Of a stretch of DNA of 64,000 bases, positions 1-9,884 are shown in pieces. The first letter of the stretch is position 1, and the number at the start of each line of letters is the position of its first letter. Source of the DNA: Oscillospiraceae bacterium (GTDB lineage Bacteria > Bacillota > Clostridia > Oscillospirales > Oscillospiraceae); the NCBI GenBank assembly GCA_017461585.1, contig JAFTYM010000005.1, forward strand, positions 27,909 through 91,908, read 5' to 3'. Position numbers and translations under genes: made by a program. The notes under the pieces were generated by a model. The model saw nothing but the letters and a program-made list of their open reading frames with translations, did not search any database and was not told the origin of the DNA.

Positions 1-1
1 T

Positions 2-895
2 AAGACACGTTTGTATTCAGCGAAGGATATAGAGGAAGGCTGGGGCACTTCAAATGCTCCCAAATCACGCTATCTGCCTGTTTCTCATGAAAATGCTGTT
101 ATGTACATGCGGGAAAACAGAGCTGCCCGTCTCATATTTGTGGGAACCTCGTGTGCGATCAGAGCCTTGCGCGCTGCAGTCTCCAAGCTGAGACTTGAGC
201 CCGAGCAGTATTTATTTATCGGTTTGTTCTGCGACAAGGTATTTAACTACAATGTGTGGTCATATTTTGAGGATAAATACTTAAATGGTGCACCGCTTAA
301 GGCAGTTCACTTTAAAAACAAGGAGAGCGGCGGATGGCCCGGTGACATGAAGTTTTATCCGAATGATGGTGAGCCTTTCTATGTGCCGCTGTCTGACAGG
401 GCAAGGGCAAAAGCATATTTTATGCCTGAGAGATGTCTGTATTGCGTCGATAAGCTGAATGTGACGGCTGATATCTCCGTTGGCGATAATTATACCGGAA
501 TTGATGAGTCTGAGTTGGGCAGCAATTCAGTTATAATCAGAACTGACAAAGGTATGGGCGCTTGGGCATCAGCTGCTGAAAAGCTGGAGCGCAGAGCGGT
601 ATCCTTCGAGGATATTTCGCGCGCGCAGGCAATTGACCTGCGATTGAAAAATATGTATTTCGGTGACTTGCGCACAGACTGCGATGATCTGAACTGCGGA
701 GTTCCGAGAGAGAAAAATGCTGCCGATTTTGAAAGCGAATGGAAAACAAGTATAAAAAGACTGCGCTCAGGTGCAGTTTATGCTGAGAAACCTGACGCAG
801 TTAAAAAACAGATTTATAAAGACAATAAAAAGCCCTGTATTGTAAAGCGGGCTTTGAAAAAAATATTCAGATACGCAAAGCGCCTGTTGAAATGA
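2..895 (+). CDS. Coenzyme F420 hydrogenase/dehydrogenase beta-subunit family protein, 5' end missing
   Basis: The reading frame is open through the left edge of the window, so this is the C-terminal part of a longer protein; the TTG at 11 is probably internal. Visible landmarks are FVGTSCAIRAL, the ERCLYCVDKLN pair of cysteines and ADISVGDNY, typical of the C-terminal domain of the F420 hydrogenase/dehydrogenase beta-subunit family. In Clostridia such proteins are often encoded in exopolysaccharide loci, near pyruvyl or glycosyl transferases, and need not use F420. The last residues are very basic. The stop lies 10 bases before the epimerase ATG, so the two are probably cotranscribed. The precise reaction cannot be read from the sequence. 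Confidence 0.8.
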   Translation, partial: KTRLYSAKDIEEGWGTSNAPKSRYLPVSHENAVMYMRENRAARLIFVGTSCAIRALRAAVSKLRLEPEQYLFIGLFCDKVFNYNVWSYFEDKYLNGAPLKAVHFKNKESGGWPGDMKFYPNDGEPFYVPLSDRARAKAYFMPERCLYCVDKLNVTADISVGDNYTGIDESELGSNSVIIRTDKGMGAWASAAEKLERRAVSFEDISRAQAIDLRLKNMYFGDLRTDCDDLNCGVPREKNAADFESEWKTSIKRLRSGAVYAEKPDAVKKQIYKDNKKPCIVKRALKKIFRYAKRLLK

Positions 896-905
896 GGTGA
901 TACGC

Positions 906-2000
906 ATGAAAAGAATAATGCTGGTATTCGGAACGAGACCGGAAGCGATAAAAATGTGTCCCTTGGTAAATGAGCTGAAATCAAGAAAAAACATAGAGAC
1001 CGTAGTGTGCGTAACAGGACAGCACCGTGAAATGCTTGATCAGGTGTTGAAAGCGTTTGGCGTTATACCGGACTATGACCTTTCAATTATGAGAGAAAAG
1101 CAGACGCTATTTGATATTACTGCGAATATTCTTGACAGGATCAAGAATGTACTGGAAGAGGTCAAGCCGGATATAGTTCTGGTACACGGTGATACGTCTA
1201 CGACATTTGCAACAGCTCTTGCCTGTTTCTATATGCAGATCCCTGTAGGACATGTTGAAGCGGGATTGCGCACATATAATATATACAGCCCTTACCCTGA
1301 AGAGTTCAACAGGCAGGCAGTAGGGATAATCAGCAAGTATAACTTTGCCCCAACAGAGATGTCGGCAAATAATCTCATAAGAGAGGGCAAAAAAGCTGAC
1401 TCCATATATGTGACGGGAAATACTGCCATAGATGCGCTGAAAACAACTGTAAGAGAAGACTACACTCACCCGGAGCTGGAATGGGCTAAAGACAGCAGAT
1501 TGATTTTGATAACAGCACACCGTCGTGAAAATCTTGGCGAGCCTATGGTGAATATGTTCCGAGCAATACGGCGATGCATGAACGAACACCCTGATGTGAA
1601 AGCAATTTATCCGATTCACATGAACCCAGAGGTCAGAAAGACAGCACGGGAAGTGTTGGGCGGCGATGACCGGATACATATAATAGAGCCTTTGGAAGTG
1701 CTTGATTTCCATAATTTCCTGGCAAGGAGTTATCTGGTACTTACGGATTCGGGAGGAATACAGGAAGAAGCACCGTCTTTGGGAATTCCTGTTCTTGTTA
1801 TGCGGGACACAACAGAACGCCCGGAAGGAATTGCTGCAGGTACATTAAAACTCGTGGGTACAAACGAGGAAGAGATATACAAGAATTTTAAATTGCTTCT
1901 CGAAAACAGCGAGGAGTATTCGAAAATGAGCAATGCATCAAATCCTTATGGCGACGGTTATGCCTCTGCAAGAATTGCAGATATACTCGAAGCACAATAG
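906..2000 (+). CDS. wecB: UDP-N-acetylglucosamine 2-epimerase (non-hydrolysing)
   Basis: It interconverts UDP-GlcNAc and UDP-ManNAc in the cytoplasm, supplying ManNAc-type precursors for surface polysaccharide. The 364-residue length fits the family. Diagnostic stretches are the N-terminal FGTRPEAIKMCPLV, VHGDTSTTFATALA, GHVEAGLRT, ITAHRRENLGEP and TDSGGIQEEAPSLG near the C terminus. I chose ATG 906 over GTG 897 because GAGGTG (894-899) overlaps the GTG and sits six bases from the ATG. It closes the first polysaccharide segment and is followed at once by a terminator. Identification is secure; whether the product feeds capsule or wall polymer is inference from the neighbours. Confidence 0.95.
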   Translation: MKRIMLVFGTRPEAIKMCPLVNELKSRKNIETVVCVTGQHREMLDQVLKAFGVIPDYDLSIMREKQTLFDITANILDRIKNVLEEVKPDIVLVHGDTSTTFATALACFYMQIPVGHVEAGLRTYNIYSPYPEEFNRQAVGIISKYNFAPTEMSANNLIREGKKADSIYVTGNTAIDALKTTVREDYTHPELEWAKDSRLILITAHRRENLGEPMVNMFRAIRRCMNEHPDVKAIYPIHMNPEVRKTAREVLGGDDRIHIIEPLEVLDFHNFLARSYLVLTDSGGIQEEAPSLGIPVLVMRDTTERPEGIAAGTLKLVGTNEEEIYKNFKLLLENSEEYSKMSNASNPYGDGYASARIADILEAQ

Positions 2001-2002
2001 TA

Positions 2003-2039
2003 AAAAAGCAGAAATCATATTTCATGATTTCTGCTTTTT
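2003..2039. terminator. Bidirectional intrinsic terminator between wecB and VanZ-like gene
   Basis: A 16-bp perfect stem (2003-2018 with 2024-2039, five-base loop) is flanked by A and T runs, so it can work on both strands. Its right arm encodes the last residues of the convergent VanZ-like protein, whose stop codon is at 2022-2024. Confidence 0.9.
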
Positions 2040-2576
2040 GTTATGAATATGCTCAAATATGATAAGTGCTCCGGTGCCGATAACAGCGCCGGCGACGTTG
2101 TGTATAATGTCGTCCGTCTGTGCATTACCGAGCAGCAAGGAAAACTGCAGCAGCTCAATGGCGGTACTCAGAACTAAAGATGCGAAAAAAGATATCAAAA
2201 GCTTGAAAAAAGGCTTTACGGTCTTCGGCAGGATAAGAGCCGCAATAAAACCGGCAGGGTAGAAGAGTACTGCGTTCATAAAATTGCTTCGCAAAAGCTC
2301 GCGCTGACCACCGGCTGTGAAAGCGCTGATATAAGAGGCGAGGGGACGCCAATTGGTGTCATACCTGTCGCTTACTGAGCGCAGGAATAATGTCTCGGAT
2401 AAAACTGCCGCCAGCCATAAGAATACCAGAAAGCCCATTGCAAACCTAAATACAGCTCTGTTTTTGACAAGTATATGGAGAATACAGAGAGCGAGAGAAA
2501 ACACCAGCAGCAATAGAATCACATCGTAATAGCTCATAGTGTATATCTTGAGGAAAATAGTCTCTAAAGTCGGCAA
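2022..2576 (-). CDS. VanZ-like family membrane protein
   Basis: A 184-residue integral membrane protein with four to five hydrophobic segments. The pattern ETLFLRSVSDRYDTNWRPLASY, then NAVLFYPAGF, then STAIELLQFSLLLG with TDDIIHNVAGAVIG matches the VanZ-like family, whose founding member gives low-level teicoplanin resistance; most family members have no known function. The start is a TTG at 2576 preceded by GAGGTAG about seven bases upstream; an internal ATG (MSYYDV, 2537) has no visible ribosome binding site. It is convergent with wecB and its end overlaps the shared terminator. Expression is monocistronic as far as can be seen. Resistance is not implied by the family match. Confidence 0.85.
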   Translation of the reverse strand: MPTLETIFLKIYTMSYYDVILLLLVFSLALCILHILVKNRAVFRFAMGFLVFLWLAAVLSETLFLRSVSDRYDTNWRPLASYISAFTAGGQRELLRSNFMNAVLFYPAGFIAALILPKTVKPFFKLLISFFASLVLSTAIELLQFSLLLGNAQTDDIIHNVAGAVIGTGALIIFEHIHNKKQKS

Positions 2577-2692
2577 AACGCAACTACCTCACATAATGTT
2601 ATATTAAAATTATAAGATAAAATAGGATAAAAGTAAACAGAGAAGTGATTTACATAAAATTTAAATTGTGCAGCGTTTTCTATTTATATCCA

Positions 2693-2721
2693 TTGACTTA
2701 TTTGAAATCTGGGGATATAAT
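2693..2721 (+). promoter_or_regulatory. Sigma-A promoter for the giant surface protein operon
   Basis: TTGACT (2693-2698) and TATAAT (2716-2721) are separated by 17 bases. The predicted transcript has a leader of about 105 nt before ATG 2835, with AAAGGAGG at 2819-2826. The rest of 2577-2692 is AT-rich and shows nothing further. Confidence 0.8.
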
Positions 2722-2834
2722 GTCAACTGTATAATTATCGATAATAAGGGTTATTGCGCCCTTTTACGGTAGTTGAGAGGTTTATTTAACATTGAGCCGT
2801 ATAAAAGCGGTGAAATGTAAAGGAGGAAAACAGC

Positions 2835-5800
2835 ATGAATGCAAAGAAGTTTTGCACAAGGGCGTTCACTTTGATGCTGGTTCTGTTTGTGGTCATTGGC
2901 TTAATGCCTATAAGCGCAATGGCTGTAGTGGAAGACAGCAACTTGGAAAAAGCTCTTAGCTTTATCGACGGAATCACCGTTGATAATTCAAGCAATGATC
3001 CCTCGACAGTTGTATCTAAATTTGGTACACACTTTACATGGGATAATGAGAAAAGAGAGGAAGGCAAGTCTTATCTTTTCGATTGGAGTTACTACAATGG
3101 CGTCGTTTTCGAGGGCATTGAGTATCTTTACGAAGTAACAAAAGATGAGAAGTATGCAGATTATGTTATCGAGTACATGTCTTCTCTTATTGCAGAAGAC
3201 GGCACATGGGCAACCTGCTCCAACAACTCTTCCAAAGAGTGCGCAGGATATAACTCCACTCATGGCGCTGACTGCTATAAGACAGCAAGCCTTCTGCTTG
3301 ATGCTTATGAGATGACAGATGACGAGCGCTATCTCACAATGGCAGCAACTCTGTATGCTGACCTTGACAGCGCTGCAAGCAAGTACTCTCTGAAAAATGC
3401 AGGTAATAACTATCGTCACACATGGGCAACGGATCCCTCTCCTGACCTGTGGCTCGACGGTCTTTACATGATCCTTCCCTTCAGAGCTGAATATGCAAAG
3501 TATATCGGCGACACAGAAGAGCTTGACCTTATTGTAGACCGCTTCCAGTGGGTAAGCGACAACATGTATAACAGCTCCAAGGGTCTGTTCTATCACGCAG
3601 CAGACTCTGCATCTTCCAACTCCGGAACATATTGGCTCCGCTCTATGGGTTGGTATGCTGCAGCTATGGTTGACGTAATGGACAGCATGGACGGCGAGAA
3701 CCTTGAGGCGATGCAGGCTCAGTTCAAGAAGTTCGTTGACGGCATGAAGGCTGTTCAGAACAGCTCCAACGGCATGTGGCTGAACAACATGAATGCATCC
3801 TACTCTTCCTCAAACCCCTACGAGACAAGCGGTACTTCTCTTGTCTGCTATGCGATCATGAAGGCTGTAAACAACGGCTGGCTTGATGCTTCCTATGCAG
3901 ATATGGCTGTCCTTGCCTTCAATGGCATTTGTAATGAAAAGCTGGACGGCGATACTCTTACAGACATCTGCTTTAAGGGAGCTCCCGGCAGCTCCAACTC
4001 CACCTTCTTTGATAACGAGGGAAAGGGTGTTGGTCCCTTCATCATGTTCTACGCTGAGGTTCTGGAGTATGTAAACAGCCAGACAATAACAGGCGTTGAA
4101 GTAACAACCGAGCCTACAGTAAAGGATTACTACATTGACGAGGATGCAGAGACTATTACTCTGGATACAGCAGGTCTTGTAGTAACAGCTACATATAAAA
4201 ACGGTGCAAAGAAGACTGTCAGCTATAATGAGGGCAGCACAGAGAAGGATGGCTATGCTCTGTCAATGACTTTGGAAGAGGGCGTACGTGAGCAGACAGT
4301 TACTGTCTCCTATGCGGGCTTTGAGGATACATTTACAATTAATGTATATGAGCTTGGCTATTCTTACACAGAGAGCGGTGTAGTTATCGAGCCTACAGCT
4401 CCCGGTGTAACAGGCGTAACTGTTGTGGATAACAGCGATGACGAGGCTGTTGCCGCAGCTCTTAAGAATGTTGTAACCTCCTATGTTTCTTATGATATAA
4501 ACCTTGACGGCTACACACAGGGCGATAAAGTTCTCGTAACATTGCCTATCCCCGAAGGCACAGTAAACCCCGTTGTATACTACGTTCCCGATGACGGCAG
4601 CGCTGCTGTAAAGCTGGATGCTTACATTTATGACGATGTTATCGTATTCGTAGCAGACCACTTCTCCACATACGCTGTCGGCGACGATATGGGTACCCGT
4701 GCAACAAGTGCTGCATCCGTTTCCGGCACAGGCAACCTTGTCGGCGAAGCAACATATAAACTCGATACAGATGGTGTTGACAATGGGGCACAGTACTTGA
4801 TTGTTAATAGAGGTACAGATGGAACAGGATATGCACTGCGTAATAATAATGGCGATGCTACTACTGCAACAGTAACTATTAGCAATGGTTATGCTACTTT
4901 TTCTAATGACAATTATGCAAGTACAAGCTTATGGACATTTGATGCTGATGGAGAATACTGGGATATATATAACAATGCAAGATATATTTATCTTGGAAAC
5001 GGTAGTGTTCTTAGTACATCCCAGCGAGATAATTTGCTTGTAAATGAGAATACAAACGGCAGCGTGGTTATTCGAAGAGATGGCAGCAGAAGACTGTACT
5101 TAAATGGTACTACTTATTCCAGCAGCAATAACAGTAGTACAAACTTCTATCTGTTTAAATATACACCTGGTGGTAACGGCGAAGCAGTAACATTCACAGT
5201 AACACCCGGCTCTGCAACAATTGCACCCGAGGGAACAACAACTCTCACAGGTACAGTTACAGTAGCAGGCGAGACAGTTGACCTTTCTGATTGCACAATC
5301 ACATGGGCAAGCTCAGACAGCACAAAGGCAACAGTATCAGGCGGCACAGTAACAGGTGTTGCGGACGGTACTGCAAACATCACAGCTACACTCTCTGCTG
5401 TTGACGGCAAAGCCCTTCAGAATAATATCGTTCTCACAGTTCCTGTAACGGTTGCAAGCAAGAAAATCGTTGGTGCAGAGCTACTTGGCGGTCCCGTTGA
5501 AGTAGCTACAGGTAAAGTACCCGATTACTCCGGTATTTCCGTTAAGGTTACATACGAAGACGAAGATGGAGACGGAGACGGGGAAACAGCTACTTTTGAT
5601 TATAAGAACCTGCAGTTCGGCGATGTTGACACAAGTGTTGAGGGAACTCACACAGTAACAGTTACTTACGGAGAGTGGGAGTTCGAACTCGAAGTAATCG
5701 TTTCTGCATTCGGCGGACTTGAACCGGCAACTACATATCCCGAATATCCCAACCCCGGTGCTGTTCGTGTTGACAAGACAGCAACTCATAACGCAGACGA

Positions 5801-8800
5801 GTTTAAGAGAACCGGTGTTACAAACGTTGAAATCGACGTTGCCGGTATCTCCTACAAAGCCGGTGTTGACGTTGTTCTGACTATCGACCTTTCAAACTCC
5901 ATGGCATGGGAAGTTGGTACAACCACAGATAATTTGAACAACAATAAACTGCATGCTGTTATGGCTGCTGTCAAGAATTTTGCTAATATCTTCCTCGCAG
6001 GTAATGTTGATGGCGCAACAAACAACAATACCATCACAATTGTTACTTTCGGTGGTTATGATGCAGATAACTTCAATCCTACAGACAGTTCTATGATAGA
6101 CGTAACGCGAACCCTTGTAAGCGCAACAGATGATTTAGATATTATTAATGCGATTTGCGATGGAACAAAGTTTACTGCTGTTGGTACTTATGAGCTGCAG
6201 CTTGCATATTATGATGAATCAACAGATACGGTTAAAACAGTAACTAACAATAACCGTGGTGACACAAACTACGACTTTGCATTTTGGCAGACTGAACAGG
6301 CTATTGATGCGGGAAATTTAGGTGCCGGAGACCGTGATGTATATGTTCTGTTTATGACAGACGGTTGTGCATCAAACTATAACGGCATTTACTATCGTAC
6401 ATCAACACCTGCTTTAATGCCCGGAACAGATACAAACTTCTCTGGTGATACTGATTATCGTACTGTGAACAACGGCGGTGAAGCTTGGACAGATTTGATC
6501 CTTGAGTCTATCGGTGAAAACGGCGGTAATATCTATGCAAAAAGACTTGTAAGCAAGGTAAAAGAAATCTATGCTATCGGATTTGATATGGCATACGGTT
6601 CTTTCAGCGGTATTAATGACTGGGATACAGATGGTATTGTATGGAGCGAAAGATTTAACGAAATTGTAAGCAAATCTATTATAGATGCAGATGGAAACGG
6701 TCTCATTGAGGTTACAGATGCAACAGATACAGATACACTCAATAATTTCTATACATCTCTTGCTTCTGAGCTTAAGCTTGCAGGTACAAACGCAGTAGTT
6801 CACGATACAGTTGGCAACAACTTCTCTGTACAGCTGGCAAGTTATGTTGTTGATAAAGATGGCAACAAGATTACTCTTACTATACCTCCCACTATTACCA
6901 TTAAAACATACGACCTCTATCCCGCTGGTTCAAAAGATGAAGACGGTAATGACATTACTGGTGATCGTACCGGAGTTTCTGAGAATGTTGAAATTGTAAG
7001 CTTCAACAACGAAGGCACAGAGGCATACTCAACACTCATTGATAACGGTGAGACCAATATCATGACAATTGCCGAAGACGGCGCTATTACCATCAATGCC
7101 AAGTACTTCACATATACAAAGACAAAGGACAGCGTTGAAAACTTTGTATGGCACATCGGAGATATTACCGACAAGGAAATTGCCCTTGCTTTCGGCGCAT
7201 ATCTCGACGGTGCAATGACAGGTGAACGTCCCGAGGACGTTTACTACACCAACGAAGAGGCAACTGTTGACTACATTGACGCATTTGGCAAGCATGCACA
7301 GCAGACCTTCCCTGTGCCCGGTGTTGCATGGGGCGGAGCTACAACAACAATCAGATTCTACCTTGTAAACCATAAGGGTGAACCTGTTAACCGTTATGGC
7401 GATGTTGTTCCCTGGGCTAACAGAGTTTACGTCGGTGAACCTGTTGTTGTATCTATCAACCTCAACCAGGATATGTCGATTGCTGCCCAGACGGTCGAGG
7501 CTGCTGCTCATGTTCCCTCCGGATTCTACTTGTACGATTATAATGCGTACTACACAATTCAGACGACATCAAACAATGATGCAATCACAGGTGGAATCTT
7601 CCCCTCCGAGCCCTCTGACGATGCAAAAAAGACAACCGGTACAGGCGATAATGTTGTAACTCAGACAGGTGCACAGACAACAAGAGTTATTGCGTATGAA
7701 GATCCGTACTACACATGGTCTTATGTCGGCTTTGGTGTTCGTTGGGATTTGACAGTTGAAAAGACACAGACTGTCCTCCAGCCTGATGCAGTAGTTATCG
7801 ACTACGGTAAGGCAGTACAGGTGGATGTTCTTGCAAATGACCCCGTTCGCGAGGGTTACACAAAAGAAATCGTTGGTTTTGTAAAGTATGACGCAAATGC
7901 TGATCTGACTATCGTTCAGCAGAATCCCGGCTCTGCAACATATACTGCAGATAATGGCACATTCTCAATTAAAGACGGTAAGGTACAGTTTGATCTGACA
8001 GGTCTTCTCTCTGAGGTACAGCGCGTATTCTACGTTGTTAAGTACACACCGACCGACGAGACACAGGCGCATAACTTCTACTACGTCTGGGGACAGCTGG
8101 ACATCATTCCCGCAACCATGATGTACTATGAGACAAACTTTGCAACAGGTGTATTTAATAACAATGGTTGGAATACAGAGGTTAATACGACATCAAATGA
8201 TAGTGCTGACGGTCCTCAGAACGCGGTAGCTATCGGCAGCTCTGATATTAAGAGCATTTACGGCTATGACTCTACATACACAAACGATGCAGGCTTATCC
8301 AACGCAACAAGCCTCTATGTAGAGGGTGAAGGTCTTGCAAGTACTTACACAACATTCACCTTTACAGGTACAGGCTTTGACATCATAAGCGGTACAGGTC
8401 CTGATCAGGGTCTTATCAAGGTCGTTGTTACAGATGCCAGCGGCAATGAAGTTAAGACGATATCCGTTCTTAACAAGAGCGAATCTGATCTTACTCTGTA
8501 TCAGATCCCCGTTGTTTCCGTAAATGGTCTTGACCACGGCACCTACACCGTAAAGATCGCTGTTGATAAGTCATTTACAAATACGACCGATAATGCAGCT
8601 CTTGATGTTCTGAACCGCGGCAACCAGTTCTTCTACGACGCTGTCCGTATCTACGATCCTATCGATGTTTCCGGCGGTGCAACAGCAGCCGAAGGTACCG
8701 ATGAAGCCGTAGCATTTGCCGCATACACCGCAGACGGCGAGGCGGATAATGAGATAAGCGAAGTTCGTGCAATGCTTATTGATGCAAATATGTTCGACGT

Positions 8801-9599
8801 TGAAGGTGACAACTCAGGTATCGTATTTGTTGACAAGATTAACGATGCAACAGGCACCGAAGGTGCGGATATAGCAACTTACGCTACAATCGGTCCCAAC
8901 AACGAGGTATACCTTGTCGGTGCTCAGGCAATCGGTTTCTACATTGATATTCCCGCAGACAACATTCCCGCTTCTATCCACATTGGTGCTAAGTCTGCTG
9001 ATGGAAAGCCCGTAGTACTGAGTGCAGTTGTTGATGATACAACAGTTTCGAATAGTGCAACATTTGAAATCAGCTCAAGCACATCGTTGTACTACGATAT
9101 TATGGGCGGTAATGTAGCAACAGGCGCGGATAAGCTGTATGTCTATGTTTCCAATGAAGGCGAAGGAATCCTTTCCATTACTGACATTAAAGTTGCTTAC
9201 GGCAGTGCTGGTACAGGTACTGTAAGCATTGGCTCTGATGCAGAGACACTTGAAAAGACAATTTCCAATGTTGAAAAGAGACTTGGAATTGTTCAGGAAG
9301 CTGCAAATTATGATGTAATTTCTGCAGAGTTTGCAGAGGAGTCAATTAAGAAAGGCAAAACAGCAACTCTTGTTATCACAACACCTGAAGCAGTTGAGTC
9401 CATTACTGTTACAAACAGCTTTGGCAGAACTGAGAATATTACTGTTGTAAGCACAGAACTTGTTGATGGTGTAAAGGTTTGGACAGTAACATTGAAGATA
9501 GCTGCTGTTGGTACAAAGACATTCTCGGCAACAGGTTACAGTGCAGACGGCCTTGCGGGTGCATCTGCAGATGCAACAATCCAAGTTACAATAAGATAA
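2835..9599 (+). CDS. Giant secreted multidomain surface protein (GH88/105-like, Ig-like, von Willebrand A)
   Basis: A 2254-residue exported protein. Residues 1-30 are a signal peptide ending SAMA. About 45-417 resemble GH88/GH105 unsaturated uronyl hydrolases (DLWLDGLYMILPFRAEY, GLFYH, YWLRSMGWYAAAM). About 418-505 and 879-956 look like Big_3 Ig folds, and about 784-872 is a Big_2 fold. Residues about 1009-1318 form a von Willebrand A domain with MIDAS motif DLSNS at 1018-1022 and MTDG near 1174. A VDVLANDP segment near 1655 and a probable jelly-roll region (about 1760-1945, ending FFYDAVRIYDP) follow, then a C-terminal Ig-like segment. No LPXTG, SLH or C-terminal anchor is visible, so attachment is unknown. 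Its stop overlaps the ribosome binding site of the small peptide gene. Glycan cleavage or adhesion is inference; catalytic residues were not verified. Confidence 0.85.
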   Translation: MNAKKFCTRAFTLMLVLFVVIGLMPISAMAVVEDSNLEKALSFIDGITVDNSSNDPSTVVSKFGTHFTWDNEKREEGKSYLFDWSYYNGVVFEGIEYLYEVTKDEKYADYVIEYMSSLIAEDGTWATCSNNSSKECAGYNSTHGADCYKTASLLLDAYEMTDDERYLTMAATLYADLDSAASKYSLKNAGNNYRHTWATDPSPDLWLDGLYMILPFRAEYAKYIGDTEELDLIVDRFQWVSDNMYNSSKGLFYHAADSASSNSGTYWLRSMGWYAAAMVDVMDSMDGENLEAMQAQFKKFVDGMKAVQNSSNGMWLNNMNASYSSSNPYETSGTSLVCYAIMKAVNNGWLDASYADMAVLAFNGICNEKLDGDTLTDICFKGAPGSSNSTFFDNEGKGVGPFIMFYAEVLEYVNSQTITGVEVTTEPTVKDYYIDEDAETITLDTAGLVVTATYKNGAKKTVSYNEGSTEKDGYALSMTLEEGVREQTVTVSYAGFEDTFTINVYELGYSYTESGVVIEPTAPGVTGVTVVDNSDDEAVAAALKNVVTSYVSYDINLDGYTQGDKVLVTLPIPEGTVNPVVYYVPDDGSAAVKLDAYIYDDVIVFVADHFSTYAVGDDMGTRATSAASVSGTGNLVGEATYKLDTDGVDNGAQYLIVNRGTDGTGYALRNNNGDATTATVTISNGYATFSNDNYASTSLWTFDADGEYWDIYNNARYIYLGNGSVLSTSQRDNLLVNENTNGSVVIRRDGSRRLYLNGTTYSSSNNSSTNFYLFKYTPGGNGEAVTFTVTPGSATIAPEGTTTLTGTVTVAGETVDLSDCTITWASSDSTKATVSGGTVTGVADGTANITATLSAVDGKALQNNIVLTVPVTVASKKIVGAELLGGPVEVATGKVPDYSGISVKVTYEDEDGDGDGETATFDYKNLQFGDVDTSVEGTHTVTVTYGEWEFELEVIVSAFGGLEPATTYPEYPNPGAVRVDKTATHNADEFKRTGVTNVEIDVAGISYKAGVDVVLTIDLSNSMAWEVGTTTDNLNNNKLHAVMAAVKNFANIFLAGNVDGATNNNTITIVTFGGYDADNFNPTDSSMIDVTRTLVSATDDLDIINAICDGTKFTAVGTYELQLAYYDESTDTVKTVTNNNRGDTNYDFAFWQTEQAIDAGNLGAGDRDVYVLFMTDGCASNYNGIYYRTSTPALMPGTDTNFSGDTDYRTVNNGGEAWTDLILESIGENGGNIYAKRLVSKVKEIYAIGFDMAYGSFSGINDWDTDGIVWSERFNEIVSKSIIDADGNGLIEVTDATDTDTLNNFYTSLASELKLAGTNAVVHDTVGNNFSVQLASYVVDKDGNKITLTIPPTITIKTYDLYPAGSKDEDGNDITGDRTGVSENVEIVSFNNEGTEAYSTLIDNGETNIMTIAEDGAITINAKYFTYTKTKDSVENFVWHIGDITDKEIALAFGAYLDGAMTGERPEDVYYTNEEATVDYIDAFGKHAQQTFPVPGVAWGGATTTIRFYLVNHKGEPVNRYGDVVPWANRVYVGEPVVVSINLNQDMSIAAQTVEAAAHVPSGFYLYDYNAYYTIQTTSNNDAITGGIFPSEPSDDAKKTTGTGDNVVTQTGAQTTRVIAYEDPYYTWSYVGFGVRWDLTVEKTQTVLQPDAVVIDYGKAVQVDVLANDPVREGYTKEIVGFVKYDANADLTIVQQNPGSATYTADNGTFSIKDGKVQFDLTGLLSEVQRVFYVVKYTPTDETQAHNFYYVWGQLDIIPATMMYYETNFATGVFNNNGWNTEVNTTSNDSADGPQNAVAIGSSDIKSIYGYDSTYTNDAGLSNATSLYVEGEGLASTYTTFTFTGTGFDIISGTGPDQGLIKVVVTDASGNEVKTISVLNKSESDLTLYQIPVVSVNGLDHGTYTVKIAVDKSFTNTTDNAALDVLNRGNQFFYDAVRIYDPIDVSGGATAAEGTDEAVAFAAYTADGEADNEISEVRAMLIDANMFDVEGDNSGIVFVDKINDATGTEGADIATYATIGPNNEVYLVGAQAIGFYIDIPADNIPASIHIGAKSADGKPVVLSAVVDDTTVSNSATFEISSSTSLYYDIMGGNVATGADKLYVYVSNEGEGILSITDIKVAYGSAGTGTVSIGSDAETLEKTISNVEKRLGIVQEAANYDVISAEFAEESIKKGKTATLVITTPEAVESITVTNSFGRTENITVVSTELVDGVKVWTVTLKIAAVGTKTFSATGYSADGLAGASADATIQVTIR

Positions 9600-9612
9600 G
9601 GAGGAATCTACA

Positions 9613-9870
9613 ATGAAAAAGTCTTATAACAAGCCCTATATAGCTGTGGAATTCTTCCAGCTTGATGCTGCAATTGCTTCCGCTTGCTCACGAAATAACA
9701 AAATAGCGCTGAACTTTGGTATTAACAGATGCACTTTGGAAGAAGAAGTGCCCGAGCTTGGATATTTCGGAAATGCGTGTGATCACAACATAAACGTTCC
9801 CGGCGGTGACGGTAATGATGAGATTTGTTATCACGGACCGCAGTTTGCCGACATATTCATGGAGTCCTAA
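9613..9870 (+). CDS. Small cysteine-containing peptide, candidate RiPP precursor
   Basis: An 85-residue peptide whose ribosome binding site AAGGAGG (9598-9604) overlaps the stop codon of the giant protein. The N terminus MKKSYNKPYIAVEFFQLD followed by an alanine-rich AAIASAC resembles a leader with a recognition helix and a possible processing site, rather than a secretion signal. Cysteines fall at 25, 40, 56 and 72, spaced 15, 16 and 16 residues. The C-terminal half is acidic and Gly/Asn/Asp-rich (VPGGDGNDE). Downstream lie an HPr-kinase-like protein, a radical SAM/SPASM enzyme and a PqqD-like carrier, the usual partners of a modified peptide. The precursor role is inferred from size, composition and context; I do not recognise a named family. 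Confidence 0.6.
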   Translation: MKKSYNKPYIAVEFFQLDAAIASACSRNNKIALNFGINRCTLEEEVPELGYFGNACDHNINVPGGDGNDEICYHGPQFADIFMES

Positions 9871-9884
9871 ACAATAATTAAACG

